Source of the DNA: Planctomycetales bacterium
GTDB taxonomy: Bacteria > Planctomycetota > Planctomycetia > Isosphaerales > Isosphaeraceae
Assembly (NCBI GenBank): GCA_027449865.1
Contig: DAIDKV010000097.1
Span: 1 to 64,000, forward strand
Direction: 5' to 3'
Length of the DNA stretch: 64,000 nucleotides
Position numbers and translations under genes: made by a program
Shown: positions 45,190 to 53,766 of the stretch, in pieces
Position numbering within the stretch: the stretch's first letter is position 1
Layout: the number at the start of each line of letters is the position of its first letter
The notes under the pieces: generated by a model
What the model was told of the DNA's origin: nothing
Database searches by the model: none
The model's input: only the letters and a program-made list of their open reading frames with translations

Positions 45190-45218
45190 AGCATACCCTC
45201 TTTGGCAAAGTTTGCCAA
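45190..45218 (-). promoter_or_regulatory. parDE promoter with 17-bp palindromic operator
   Basis: On the minus strand TTGGCA (45213-45218) and TATGCT (45190-45195) are 17 bases apart. TTGGCAAA-G-TTTGCCAA at 45202-45218 is a perfect palindrome covering the -35 and the spacer, the expected place for ParD to repress its own operon. The ribosome-binding site of parD follows about 15 bases after the -10. Confidence 0.75.
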
Positions 45219-45267
45219 GGCTCCGAGCGCCGGAGCTTCTCCACTTCATCATCGCCCCGATGTCCGC

Positions 45268-45477
45268 TCAGAACAATGTGTAGATAAACGGTGCCGCGGC
45301 GGTGCTCGACAGGAAGATCAGCACGCCCAGCAGCAGCATCACGATCACGATCGGCGCCAGCCACCACTTCTTGTTCTGCGCCAAAAATGCCCAGAACTCA
45401 CTCGCCAGGCTCTCGCCCTGGGCGTCGGCGGCGGCCTTCTCGAACTCGCTCGGCACGCGGGGGGTCGTCTCGCTCAT
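45268..45477 (-). CDS. DUF5989 single-span membrane protein
   Basis: A 69-residue protein. SEFWAFLAQNKKWWLAPI, then a single membrane helix IVIVMLLLGVLIFL and the ending SSTAAAPFIYTLF are the DUF5989 pattern. These tiny proteins regularly accompany SxtJ and a NodU/CmcH carbamoyltransferase, as here, so it is probably a membrane partner of that enzyme. Same direction as SxtJ, 38 bases apart. Confidence 0.88.
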   Translation of the reverse strand: MSETTPRVPSEFEKAAADAQGESLASEFWAFLAQNKKWWLAPIVIVMLLLGVLIFLSSTAAAPFIYTLF

Positions 45478-45515
45478 GGCCTCATCCTGTGCAGAAAGAT
45501 GCCCGGATCATCCGA

Positions 45516-45932
45516 TCAGAACTGCTTGAAATAGCTCCTCACGTCGACCGGCGCCGGCTTCGGCTCCCAGTACGACTCGATCCCGACGCGACGGGCGCGC
45601 CGCAAGGGGTCGCGGCCGATCGCCCGGAAGATCAGTGCGATCGGTGTGAATAGCCCAAAATACATGATCAACAAGATGACCTGCGAGATCGTCCAGCCGA
45701 TCGGGAAGGCCAGGACCATCCAGCCGACGTAGACGGTCCGGACCCACTCGGGGCGGGTCAGGCCGGCGACACCAACGACCAGCGCCAGTGCCACGATCGA
45801 GAAGCCGAGTTGCACATGCCCCCGGCGGAATGCCTCCCAGAGGCCCATCCCGCCGAAGACGATCAGCCACAACCCCGCGAATTGCCGGAGGGTTTTCCGG
45901 TCCGGATGGAACGGGATGTCGGACCACTGCAT
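45516..45932 (-). CDS. SxtJ-family membrane protein
   Basis: A 138-residue membrane protein with helices near 18-35, 43-60 and 67-98 (LWLIVFGGMGLWEAFRRG, IVALALVVGVAGL, WTISQVILLIMYFGLFTPIALIFR). FHPDRKTLRQF at the start and DPLRR...SYWEPK near the end are SxtJ hallmarks. SxtJ is named from saxitoxin clusters, where it also follows a carbamoyltransferase. It lies 20 bases after that gene in one operon with DUF5989. Confidence 0.88.
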   Translation of the reverse strand: MQWSDIPFHPDRKTLRQFAGLWLIVFGGMGLWEAFRRGHVQLGFSIVALALVVGVAGLTRPEWVRTVYVGWMVLAFPIGWTISQVILLIMYFGLFTPIALIFRAIGRDPLRRARRVGIESYWEPKPAPVDVRSYFKQF

Positions 45933-45951
45933 CGTCGGCCTCGCCGGTCGG

Positions 45952-47808
45952 TCAGTCGAGCTGGAACTGCGCCAGGTAGGCCCCGCGCGCCTCCAGCCCG
46001 GCCTCGCGCGCCGCCTCGTCCTTCACAATCACGATGTCTTCCAGGACCAGGGCGTCCATGTCGGTCGCCAGGAAGCATCGATAAGCATCTTCCGGAGAAC
46101 CGACGATCGGCTCACCCCGGACGTTGAAACTCGTGTTCACCAGCACCGGGCAGCCCGTCAGCCGCTCGAACGCTTCGAGCAACCGGGCGAACCGGGGGTT
46201 GCGCTCCTCATCGACCGTCTGGATCCGGGCGCTGTAGTCAACGTGCGTGACCGCCGGGATTTCCGACCGGACCACGTTGACCCGTTTCCGAAGGTCCGGG
46301 TCGTTCGCCATCACCCGGAGCGCCTCGGGATCCACCGGCACCCGACGATCCTCCCGGACCGGCGCCACCAGGAGCATGTACGGGCTCTCGTGCTTCGGGT
46401 CGAGGTCGAACCACTCGGAGGCCCGGTCGCGAAGGACCACCGGCGCGAACGGGCGGAAGCTCTCGCGGAACTTGATTTTGACGTTCATCGTCGCCTGCAT
46501 CGCCGGTGAGCGGGGATCGCCCAGGATGCTCCGGGCTCCCAGCGCCCTCGGGCCGAACTCCATCCGGCCCTGAAACCACCCGACCACCTTCCCCTCGGCG
46601 AGCAGCCCGGCGACGTGCTCCAGCAGCTCGGCCTCGTCGTCAAACCGACGCCCCGATCCCCCCTGCCTCGCCAGGGCGTGCTCGATTTCGTCGGTGGAGA
46701 ACCGCGGTCCGAGCAGACTTCCCTGCTGGGCGTCGCGACCTCCGGGCGATCGGGGCCGGTCCAGAAGCTGATGCCAGACAAAGAGCGCCGCCCCCAGCGC
46801 TCCGCCAGCGTCGCCGGCCGCCGGCTGGATCCAGATGTCGTCGAACTCCCCCTCGCGGAGCAGCCGGCCATTGGCCACACAGTTCAACGCCACGCCGCCG
46901 GCGAGGACCAGATACTTCATCCCCGTCTTCTGCCGGATGTGCCGGCCAATCCGGAGGACCGCCTCCTCGGTAACATCCTGAATGCTCGCCGCGAGATCCA
47001 TGTGCCGCTGCTCCAGCGGCGACTCGGGCGCCCTCGGCGGACCGCCAAAGAGACGGTGAAACCGGGCGTTGGTCATCGTCAGACCCTGGCAGTACTGGAA
47101 GTAATCCATGTCCAACCAGAAGCTGCCGTCGGGCTTCAGGTCGATCAGCTTTTCCAGGATCAGGTCACGATAGATGGGGCGGCCGTAGGGAGCCAGCCCC
47201 ATCAGCTTGTACTCACCGCTGTTGACCTTGAACCCGCAATAATAAGTGAACGCCGAGTAGAGCAGACCCAGCGAGTGCGGGAACGAGATGTGGTCGGTCA
47301 GCCGGATCCGGTTCCCCTCGCCAACGCCGAACGCGGCGGTCGTCCACTCGCCGACGCCGTCGAGGGTCAGGATCGCGGCCGAGTCGAACGGCGAGGGGAA
47401 AAAGGCGCTGGCGGCATGGGTCTCGTGATGGTCGGCGAAGACCAGCCGTGCCCGGGTCGCTCCGCCGAGTCCCCGGCGGATTGTCCCTCGCATGTGCAGC
47501 TTGTCCTTCAGCCAGAGCGGGATCGCCAGGCGGAAGCTTCGGAAACCCGACGGAGCATACGCCAGGTACGTCTCCAGCAGCCGCTCAAACTTGGTCAGCG
47601 GCTTGTCGTAGAAGGCGACGTAGTCGAGGTCATCCACCGTGATCCCGGCCTCTCGCAGACAGGCTTCCGCCGCCCTGGCCGGGAATGCCGGGTCATGCTT
47701 CTTCCGGGTGAACCGCTCCTCCTGCGCCGCCGCGACAATCCGACCGTCGACGACCAAAGCCGCGGCACTATCATGATAGAATGCGGAGATCCCCAGGATC
47801 GCGGCCAT
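45952..47808 (-). CDS. NodU/CmcH-family carbamoyltransferase
   Basis: A 618-residue enzyme. The N-terminal Kae1/TsaD-like domain has GISAFYHDSAAALVVDG and ADHHETHAASAFF with the metal-binding His residues, and the C-terminal YrdC-like domain has EFGPRALGARSIL and TSFNVRGEPIV. It transfers a carbamoyl group from carbamoyl phosphate, through carbamoyl-AMP, to a sugar hydroxyl. First gene of an operon with SxtJ and DUF5989 and divergent from the exosortase-associated EpsI gene, it probably decorates the polysaccharide or a cell-surface glycan. Confidence 0.93.
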   Translation of the reverse strand: MAAILGISAFYHDSAAALVVDGRIVAAAQEERFTRKKHDPAFPARAAEACLREAGITVDDLDYVAFYDKPLTKFERLLETYLAYAPSGFRSFRLAIPLWLKDKLHMRGTIRRGLGGATRARLVFADHHETHAASAFFPSPFDSAAILTLDGVGEWTTAAFGVGEGNRIRLTDHISFPHSLGLLYSAFTYYCGFKVNSGEYKLMGLAPYGRPIYRDLILEKLIDLKPDGSFWLDMDYFQYCQGLTMTNARFHRLFGGPPRAPESPLEQRHMDLAASIQDVTEEAVLRIGRHIRQKTGMKYLVLAGGVALNCVANGRLLREGEFDDIWIQPAAGDAGGALGAALFVWHQLLDRPRSPGGRDAQQGSLLGPRFSTDEIEHALARQGGSGRRFDDEAELLEHVAGLLAEGKVVGWFQGRMEFGPRALGARSILGDPRSPAMQATMNVKIKFRESFRPFAPVVLRDRASEWFDLDPKHESPYMLLVAPVREDRRVPVDPEALRVMANDPDLRKRVNVVRSEIPAVTHVDYSARIQTVDEERNPRFARLLEAFERLTGCPVLVNTSFNVRGEPIVGSPEDAYRCFLATDMDALVLEDIVIVKDEAAREAGLEARGAYLAQFQLD

Positions 47809-48145
47809 GCATCGCCTCTCTGCGGAGCGGCCAGGGGAAAGATCTCACGGGGCGGATACGGGGAGGAATGTGCTCTGGTCCTGAGTCCAGATTGGCCCCG
47901 CATCTCCCCATCGGGTGCTATCATAGCGGAGGGGAGCCGAGCGTGCCATGCCGTCCGTGCAGCAGACGATGTTCACCAAACGCAACATGGGCGCCGGATG
48001 GAGAACTTGGGCCTGGTAAACGGATTCACGGGGAGAGATAGTAGGGATAGGTTATGTCAGCCTCCAGGATCTCCGTGCGCATAATGGGCGAGGATCGCCG
48101 GGACCCTTCCTACTCCCGTGGAGAAGCGAGAGCGCGTTCCACACC
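47809..48145. other. Divergent intergenic region, carbamoyltransferase/EpsI
   Basis: About 340 bases that must hold promoters for two divergent transcripts. TATCAT near 47927 could be a -10; I found no confident -35 or repeat. Confidence 0.35.
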
Positions 48146-48940
48146 ATGACATCGATGCCAATCAATCGTCTGATCGTCGAGTCCCGTGGGGCGTCGACTG
48201 GTTCTGGCTCGCGGGCTCGTGCTTCGATCTCGCCATGGGCCTGGCTGGCCGTGACCTGCCTGTTGCTGGGAGCATCGGGCGGAGTCCGACTTTGGCGAGA
48301 ATGGGGGTTTTGGAGTCTGGCCGAACGGAGCGCGGCCTGCCCCTTCCCGATGGCCGACATACCGAGGTCGATGGGAGCCTGGCAGGACATTGACGACAAG
48401 GAAATCCAGCTCGATCCCCAGATCGCCCGGGTTGCCGGCGCCTCCGCACACATCACCCGAAATTACATGGATCCGAAGACCGGCGAGCGGGCCGTGGTCC
48501 TGGCCCTGTACGGTTCGTGCGCCGAGGCCTTTGGTCACGTCCCCGAAAACTGCTACCCCGCGGCCGGCTACAAACCCTACAAGGGCCCGATCGATGGCGA
48601 GATTCGCATCCCTGGGCTGAAACAGCCGGTCCGGTATCGTTGGGCGATCTATGCGAAGCGAGAAGGGGACATCTCACGACTGGAGGAGGTGTATCATACC
48701 TTCCTCTACAACGGAGATTGGGTGCCCGACGTCTCGGATCGATGGAAGATGTTCCGCTACCATCCCTCGCTCTTCAAGATTCAGGTGGCGCATCCGATAA
48801 CCGGTGGCCTCCCCAAACCGGGTGAGGGACCTATCACCGAGTTGCTCTCAAGGTTTGTCCGCGAGGTCCAGGATCGCGTGGCCAGGTCGTCCCCGGAGCC
48901 CGTCGCTCCACTCACGGCCGAGGCACCACCGGCTTCCTGA
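48146..48940 (+). CDS. Exosortase-associated EpsI-domain protein
   Basis: A 264-residue protein with one N-terminal membrane anchor near 30-47 (PWAWLAVTCLLLGASGG) and a periplasmic EpsI (DUF3485) domain. The signature LYGSCAEAFGHVPENCYPAAGY holds the conserved Cys and His. EpsI proteins accompany exosortases in exopolysaccharide loci, either fused or separate; here the exosortase gene lies 3.8 kb downstream. The function in export or attachment is not settled. Confidence 0.8.
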   Translation: MTSMPINRLIVESRGASTGSGSRARASISPWAWLAVTCLLLGASGGVRLWREWGFWSLAERSAACPFPMADIPRSMGAWQDIDDKEIQLDPQIARVAGASAHITRNYMDPKTGERAVVLALYGSCAEAFGHVPENCYPAAGYKPYKGPIDGEIRIPGLKQPVRYRWAIYAKREGDISRLEEVYHTFLYNGDWVPDVSDRWKMFRYHPSLFKIQVAHPITGGLPKPGEGPITELLSRFVREVQDRVARSSPEPVAPLTAEAPPAS

Positions 48941-48969
48941 GGAGCCTCATCCTGCGCCATCTTCGAGAT

Positions 48970-48998
48970 CCTGGCTCGAATCCCCACCTGGGGTGTCA
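48970..48998. repeat. 29-bp imperfect repeat, copy 1 (copy 2 at 49588-49616)
   Basis: CCTGGCTCGAA-N5-ACCTGGGGT-N-TCA occurs here and at 49588-49616 with 4 mismatches in 29. The two copies flank the small membrane protein gene. The TCGAATCC core resembles a tRNA T-loop, but the flanks do not pair, so it is at best a tRNA-derived remnant. Confidence 0.6.
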
Positions 48999-49038
48999 TT
49001 CCCTGCGATCGGGCGTCTGATCCCATTGAGTCTCGAGG

Positions 49039-49278
49039 TCACCCGTCCACCTTCTGATGGGGGATGGGAAGGGCCCGGGCCGCCGCCACGATCAATAGAC
49101 CCAGACCACCGACCAGCAGTACCAGGAGTAAGGCCGGGGTCAGGTAGATCGCCAGGAGGATAGGCACCAGCCGAGACCGGCTCACGCCATCCTGATCGCG
49201 ATCCGCGATCTTCCCAGTCCTCTCTCCCTTCATGTCCGCTCCGGGCAGCGCCCGAGTCCATCCATACGATGTTGCCAT
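49039..49278 (-). CDS. Small single-span membrane protein
   Basis: A 79-residue protein. A hydrophilic, charged N-terminal half (MKGERTGKIADRDQDGVSRSR) is followed by one strongly hydrophobic segment (LAIYLTPALLLVLLVGGLGL) and a short basic end. The ATG at 49278 has AGGAGGGGGGG upstream. It lies opposite the EpsI gene. Function unknown; a membrane partner of the polysaccharide machinery is possible. Confidence 0.55.
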   Translation of the reverse strand: MATSYGWTRALPGADMKGERTGKIADRDQDGVSRSRLVPILLAIYLTPALLLVLLVGGLGLLIVAAARALPIPHQKVDG

Positions 49279-50131
49279 CGGCGATTCTCCCCCCCTCCTG
49301 TCCCGGATAATCCGTGGGCTTGCCCCCGAGGTCTCCACCCTGCCCGCCGTCACGCAAGGCGACAGCCCACAGTATGTTTGAGGTAGAACCGCGGGGCGAT
49401 GTCCACTCCCGGGCCTCTCCGTGCCTTGCCAGACGGAGCCCGGACTGCGCCCTACCTTATCATTATCATAAGGCGCCGATTGGGTCGGTGCTGAGGCAGA
49501 GACTCTCATGTTGCGCCGTTGGAAAGATTTGCAGGGCCCGATCTCGTGCCACCACCCATCGAATCAGAAGCCGACACAGCGCAGAGCCCTGGCTCGAAAT
49601 CCTACCTGGGGTATCAAGACTACTCTTACTTTATTGTTGCTGAATTTGGCGGCGTTCCGGTAGACCTCCGTCCTGATTTCGCAATGGCCTGAAGCGGGGA
49701 AACGGTCGTACGACGCCAGATGACGCCACTGGAAGGGCACAAGAAGCATCGAAAAGCAGGCCCATGGGGAGGTGAGGGAGCGATGTTGCCGCAGATCAAC
49801 GCGGGTCACGGCCGGGACGGTTCGAGGGGATGGACACGCAATTTTAATTTGACGAGCCCGAACGGGGTCGATTAGAGTTTGACGAGCGAAATTGAGGACG
49901 AAATGCCACGATGAACATCGAGTACCACGCCCACCCGGTCCCATCAGTCCGGCGGGTGGATCGACCCCTTCACTGGGGACGCCCCGTCGCGATGACGATG
50001 GGTTGATCTGACCGCGGACGGCGAAGCCACGCAAATCCGCCCTCCCCTCACCGCGGCCCCGAGATGCTCCCAGGATTGACCTCTTAAGGACGATCCGGAC
50101 AGATATTCATCCCAGAGAGCGACCCCCGATC
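49279..50131. other. Long leader region before the polysaccharide operon
   Basis: About 850 bases. An AT-rich spot at 49840-49890 carries a direct repeat TTTGACGAGC at 49848-49857 and 49878-49887; the first overlaps a -35-like TTGACG with TTAGAG 17 bases on. This is the likely main promoter of the plus-strand operon. A 31-residue leader ORF follows at 49911. The second 29-bp repeat copy lies at 49588-49616. The rest shows no gene. Confidence 0.5.
49911..50006 (+). CDS. Possible 31-residue leader ORF
   Basis: ATG at 49911 to TGA at 50006, 24 bases after the second TTTGACGAGC repeat and 125 bases before the tyrosine-kinase gene. The peptide starts MNIEYHAHPVPSVRR. A three-codon ORF (ATG CCA CGA TGA at 49903) with GAGGACG upstream overlaps its start by ATGA, which would be a way to couple it. 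It could be chance; no second copy is available to test selection. Confidence 0.25.
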   Translation: MNIEYHAHPVPSVRRVDRPLHWGRPVAMTMG

Positions 50132-52489
50132 ATGGACACCCTCGACCGGCCCGACTCGAATGTCCCGGCCCGATATCCGTCGGAGGCCTCCCGGCCGCCG
50201 GCATCGATCGCTCCGATTCCGCGGGAGATGGCGCTGGCCACCCCGGCCGGACCGCAGATCACTCCCCGCATCCTGCTCCGAGGGCTCAGCCGTCACTGGT
50301 GGAGAATCGCGCTGGGATGGGTCGTCCTCTCGACCCCGCTGGCCTACGCCATCTACGAAGTCGTTGAGCCGACCTACGAGGCGGCCAGCCTGCTCCGTGC
50401 TGAACCCTCCGTGGAAGTGCTCAACGATCCGGGCCTGCACGGCGAGAAGGATATGAATCAGGTTCGGCCCTACCTGCGAACCCAGGTCCAACTCATCAAG
50501 AGCGACAAGGTTCTCGACGCGGCGCTGGCACGGACCGAGGTTCGCAACCTGCCGATGGTTCGCTCGTCAAAGGACCCCAGGGCCGAACTTCGCCGTGATC
50601 TGGTCGTCGAGATTGTCGGCAACGACACCTATCTGATCTCGGTCGCACTCGCCTCGAAGGACCCGTCCGAAGCCGCGGCCATCACCAACGCAGTGGTCGA
50701 CGAGTATCTGGCGCAGCACGTCCGCTATCAGAACACCGCCAACCGAGCTCTGAAGAAGACGCTCGAGAGCGAGCGGCAGAAGCTGGAAACCCAGATCCAG
50801 ACGACCCGCGACAAACTCACGGCGATGGCTGAGAAGGGGGACGTCCATGCCTCCGACCTGAATGTCATCAAGCCGAACGAGAAGGGGGAAGTTCAGTCGT
50901 CGTTCAGCTCGGTCGACGAGGCTCGCTACCAGCAGACGGCCTCGCAACTCCTCCAGTACGACATCCAGCTCATCGATGCCAAGGCCGAGCTCGAATCGCT
51001 CCGGATTCAACATGCCAGGGCGGTCGAGGCAGCCAATGAGGGGGAACGTCAGGTTGAGCAGCAGGCGGAGCAGCAGCTTCGCGAGCAGATGTACAAGGAG
51101 TTCCAGCACGATCCCGACGCCCGAGCCCTGCTCGCCGAGATCGGCGCGGCTCGGACAGCCGTCGACCGGGCTCGCAGCAAGGTGCGGAAGCCGAACGACC
51201 CAGCCGTCGTCTCCGCCCAGAGAGAAGCCTCTCGGCTTGAGGCGCAGTGGGGCGAACTCTGGGACCAGAAGAGACCTGAGATCCGCGAGCGACTCCAGAA
51301 GACCGGCATCATCAACCATCGGCCAGAGGCGCTGGTCGAGCGCATCCGAGACGCCGAGGCGAAGATCATCCAGATCGAGACGAAGCGGAAGGATCTCGCG
51401 GCGTGGGTCGCCGGGATGGAGGTCAAGAACGACAAAAGGAACTCCAGCCAGCTCGAGGCCACTTTCCTGAACCTTGACCTGACATACCACCGGCGCAACC
51501 TCGAGGTGATCATGTCGAAGCTGGCCCAGCTTGACTTCGAGATCGGCCAGGAAGCGTTCCGGATCACCGTGCAGGACCCGGCGGCCGTCCCGCAGGCTCC
51601 CTCGAATAACAAGCGGATCAAGCTCATGGCGCTCGCGCCGGTGGGCGTGCTCGGGGTGATGCTCGGCCTCTTCCTTTTGCTGGAGATCAAGGCGGAGCGG
51701 GTGGGCGACCCCGAATCGCTCTCGACCCGGGTGCAGTCGGAAGTCTACGCCCTGCCGCCGTTGCCGACCGCCCGGTCGATCCGGAGAGCTGGCCCGGCCG
51801 AGACCGACGACCAGATCGAGCAGTTCATCCAGCGGCTCGACCACCTGCGGTTCGCCGTCTGTGGGAGCCCAGCCGAGCTAGAGAAAGGACGTTGCGTCCT
51901 GATCACCAGCGCCGTCGGCGGCGAGGGGAAAACCACCCTGGCGGCCCAGCTCGCCGCCCGGTGTGGCAACGCCGGGATGTCGACGCTCCTGATTGACGCC
52001 GACCTCCGTCGGACCGGGCTCTGCTCCCTGCTGGATATCGCCGAGGGGCCAGGCCTGGCCGACGCCCTGCTCAGCGATGAGCCGGCACCCACGGAACTGG
52101 TCGTCCCGGTCCAGGGTGGAACCTTCCACCTGCTCCCGGCCGGAACTCCCAGCCCCGACACCAGCCGGATTCTTCAGAGCCGCAAGCTCGGCCTTCTGAT
52201 CGCCCAGTTCCGTCAACTCTACGATCTGGTCATCATTGACTCACCACCCGTCCTCCCCGTCCCCGACGCCCTCATCCTCGGCCGATGGGTTGACGGAGCC
52301 GTGCTCGCGGTTCGCTACGATATCAGCCGTTTCCCTCAGGTTGAGCGAGCCCGACGACAACTCGACGGCGCCGGGATCGCCGTGCTGGGAACCGTCATCA
52401 ACGGGATGAGGAATTCTGAGTCCTACTACGGGCGCTACAGCTACAACCGGCGGCGGACGCCGACAGTTGACACGCCCGCGACGTACTAG
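50132..52489 (+). CDS. Wzc/GumC-type polysaccharide tyrosine autokinase
   Basis: A 785-residue inner-membrane protein. An N-terminal Wzz domain with a helix near 62-82 is followed by a long periplasmic coiled coil (about 180-430), a second helix near 508-528 and a cytoplasmic BY-kinase. The kinase has Walker A AVGGEGKTTLA with K600, Walker A' LLIDADLRRTG and Walker B LVIIDSPPVLP. The Tyr-rich tail SESYYGRYSYNRRR is the autophosphorylation cluster. It sets chain length and gates export. It is the first large gene of the plus-strand operon and needs a phosphatase that is not in the window. Confidence 0.92.
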   Translation: MDTLDRPDSNVPARYPSEASRPPASIAPIPREMALATPAGPQITPRILLRGLSRHWWRIALGWVVLSTPLAYAIYEVVEPTYEAASLLRAEPSVEVLNDPGLHGEKDMNQVRPYLRTQVQLIKSDKVLDAALARTEVRNLPMVRSSKDPRAELRRDLVVEIVGNDTYLISVALASKDPSEAAAITNAVVDEYLAQHVRYQNTANRALKKTLESERQKLETQIQTTRDKLTAMAEKGDVHASDLNVIKPNEKGEVQSSFSSVDEARYQQTASQLLQYDIQLIDAKAELESLRIQHARAVEAANEGERQVEQQAEQQLREQMYKEFQHDPDARALLAEIGAARTAVDRARSKVRKPNDPAVVSAQREASRLEAQWGELWDQKRPEIRERLQKTGIINHRPEALVERIRDAEAKIIQIETKRKDLAAWVAGMEVKNDKRNSSQLEATFLNLDLTYHRRNLEVIMSKLAQLDFEIGQEAFRITVQDPAAVPQAPSNNKRIKLMALAPVGVLGVMLGLFLLLEIKAERVGDPESLSTRVQSEVYALPPLPTARSIRRAGPAETDDQIEQFIQRLDHLRFAVCGSPAELEKGRCVLITSAVGGEGKTTLAAQLAARCGNAGMSTLLIDADLRRTGLCSLLDIAEGPGLADALLSDEPAPTELVVPVQGGTFHLLPAGTPSPDTSRILQSRKLGLLIAQFRQLYDLVIIDSPPVLPVPDALILGRWVDGAVLAVRYDISRFPQVERARRQLDGAGIAVLGTVINGMRNSESYYGRYSYNRRRTPTVDTPATY

Positions 52490-52744
52490 ACTTCAGAGAG
52501 CGGCCTGACGGCTCCGACCAACCCAGGCCGTTTCCCGAACGACCGACCAACGTTGAGAGGACATGGCCCAGAGACGGTCGCGACCGACCGGGCCCCGCCC
52601 TCGATTTGAACACCGATCCGACCAATCCCCTGGCCGGCTGTACCCCCGCGGTGCAACCCACGGGGACGAAGTCCGCGCTGGGCCAGACCCAGCCGGACCG
52701 ACCGCGGAACCGGAATGCCCCCAAGCCCCTCGGCGAGGCCTCTG

Positions 52745-53725
52745 ATGCAAGCGATTGACCAACACCCGACGAGCCCCGAGGCAACGGCCCGAAGCGACGC
52801 CCGGGCCTGGTGGTTGGCCCTGGCCGCCGCCGGAATCGTCCTGGGGCTGGCCTATGCGCCCAATCTGAGCGAACTGTTTCGGATCTGGACCCACGACGAG
52901 AACTACACACACGGGTTCCTGGTCGTCCCCATCGCGCTGTTTATCCTCTGGCGGCGGATCGAGGAGATGCCGGGCGACCTTCGGGAGGGCCTGGGCCGCT
53001 CGGCCCCCTGGCCGGGCTGGGCCCTGCTGACCGTCGCACTGGTGGCCCGCGCCATCGCCTACGAGCGAAACCTCCAGTGGGTCGAGACCGCCACGCTTCT
53101 GCCAGCGGTCGTCGGGCTGGTCTGGGCCTTCGGCGGAGTGGGCCTGATTCGCCTGGCCTGGCCAGCGATCCTTTTCCTGGTGTTCATGCTCCCACTCCCG
53201 GTCCAGATCAACAGCCTGATCGCGCTGCCGCTTCAGAGAATCGCGGCGACGGGTAGCTACATCCTGCTCCAGCTCTCAGGTTTCTGGCTGGTCCAATCAG
53301 GGAATATCCTGCACCTGACCACTCCATTCGGCACCCGACCGCTGGACGTGGCGCTGGCCTGCAGCGGCCTGAAGATGCTGATGACCCTGGCCGCGACCGT
53401 GACCGCCACGATCCTGCTCCTGCCGCTACCGAACTGGAAGCGGATCATCCTGATGCTGAGCGCCATCCCGATCGCCCTGGTCAGCAACATCTCCCGGATC
53501 GTCGCCACCGGCTGGTGTTACTATTACCTCGAAGGGGAATCGGGCCAGCACTGGGCACACGACATCTCGGGCTGGATGATGATGCCGATGGCTTTGGTGC
53601 TGGTCGGGCTGGAGCTCAAGATCCTCGCCTGGCTCTCGCCCGAGACACCGCGGGAAGAGGCGGTCGACGAGAACCGGATCGTCCTCCCGCTGATCGGCGG
53701 AGGCCGGAGCGGCCCGGTCGCGTAA
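52745..53725 (+). CDS. Exosortase
   Basis: A 326-residue polytopic membrane protein with about eight helices and the exosortase catalytic triad: C206 in VALACSGLKML, R251 in SNISRIVATG and H272 in HWAHDISGWMM. It is predicted to be a transpeptidase that cleaves PEP-CTERM-like signals or to work in polysaccharide assembly with EpsI. YTHGFLVVPIALFILWRR near the start is typical of the family. The start at 52745 follows tyrosine-kinase and a 255-base gap. No PEP-CTERM substrate is encoded in the window, so the targets are elsewhere. Confidence 0.9.
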   Translation: MQAIDQHPTSPEATARSDARAWWLALAAAGIVLGLAYAPNLSELFRIWTHDENYTHGFLVVPIALFILWRRIEEMPGDLREGLGRSAPWPGWALLTVALVARAIAYERNLQWVETATLLPAVVGLVWAFGGVGLIRLAWPAILFLVFMLPLPVQINSLIALPLQRIAATGSYILLQLSGFWLVQSGNILHLTTPFGTRPLDVALACSGLKMLMTLAATVTATILLLPLPNWKRIILMLSAIPIALVSNISRIVATGWCYYYLEGESGQHWAHDISGWMMMPMALVLVGLELKILAWLSPETPREEAVDENRIVLPLIGGGRSGPVA

Positions 53726-53766
53726 AGCCAGTCGCCGTTCTTTGCCCGCCCGTCCTCGGACCCCCC

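Noticed and set aside
48970-48998. tRNA gene suggested by TCGAATCC
   Set aside because: The flanking bases do not form a T stem, and no anticodon or acceptor arms are found.
52563-52745. 60-residue ORF with GAGAGG upstream and a stop overlapping the exosortase start (TGATG)
   Set aside because: The product is Arg/Pro/Gly-rich with no hydrophobic core, typical of chance frames in this GC-rich DNA; the overlap alone is weak evidence.
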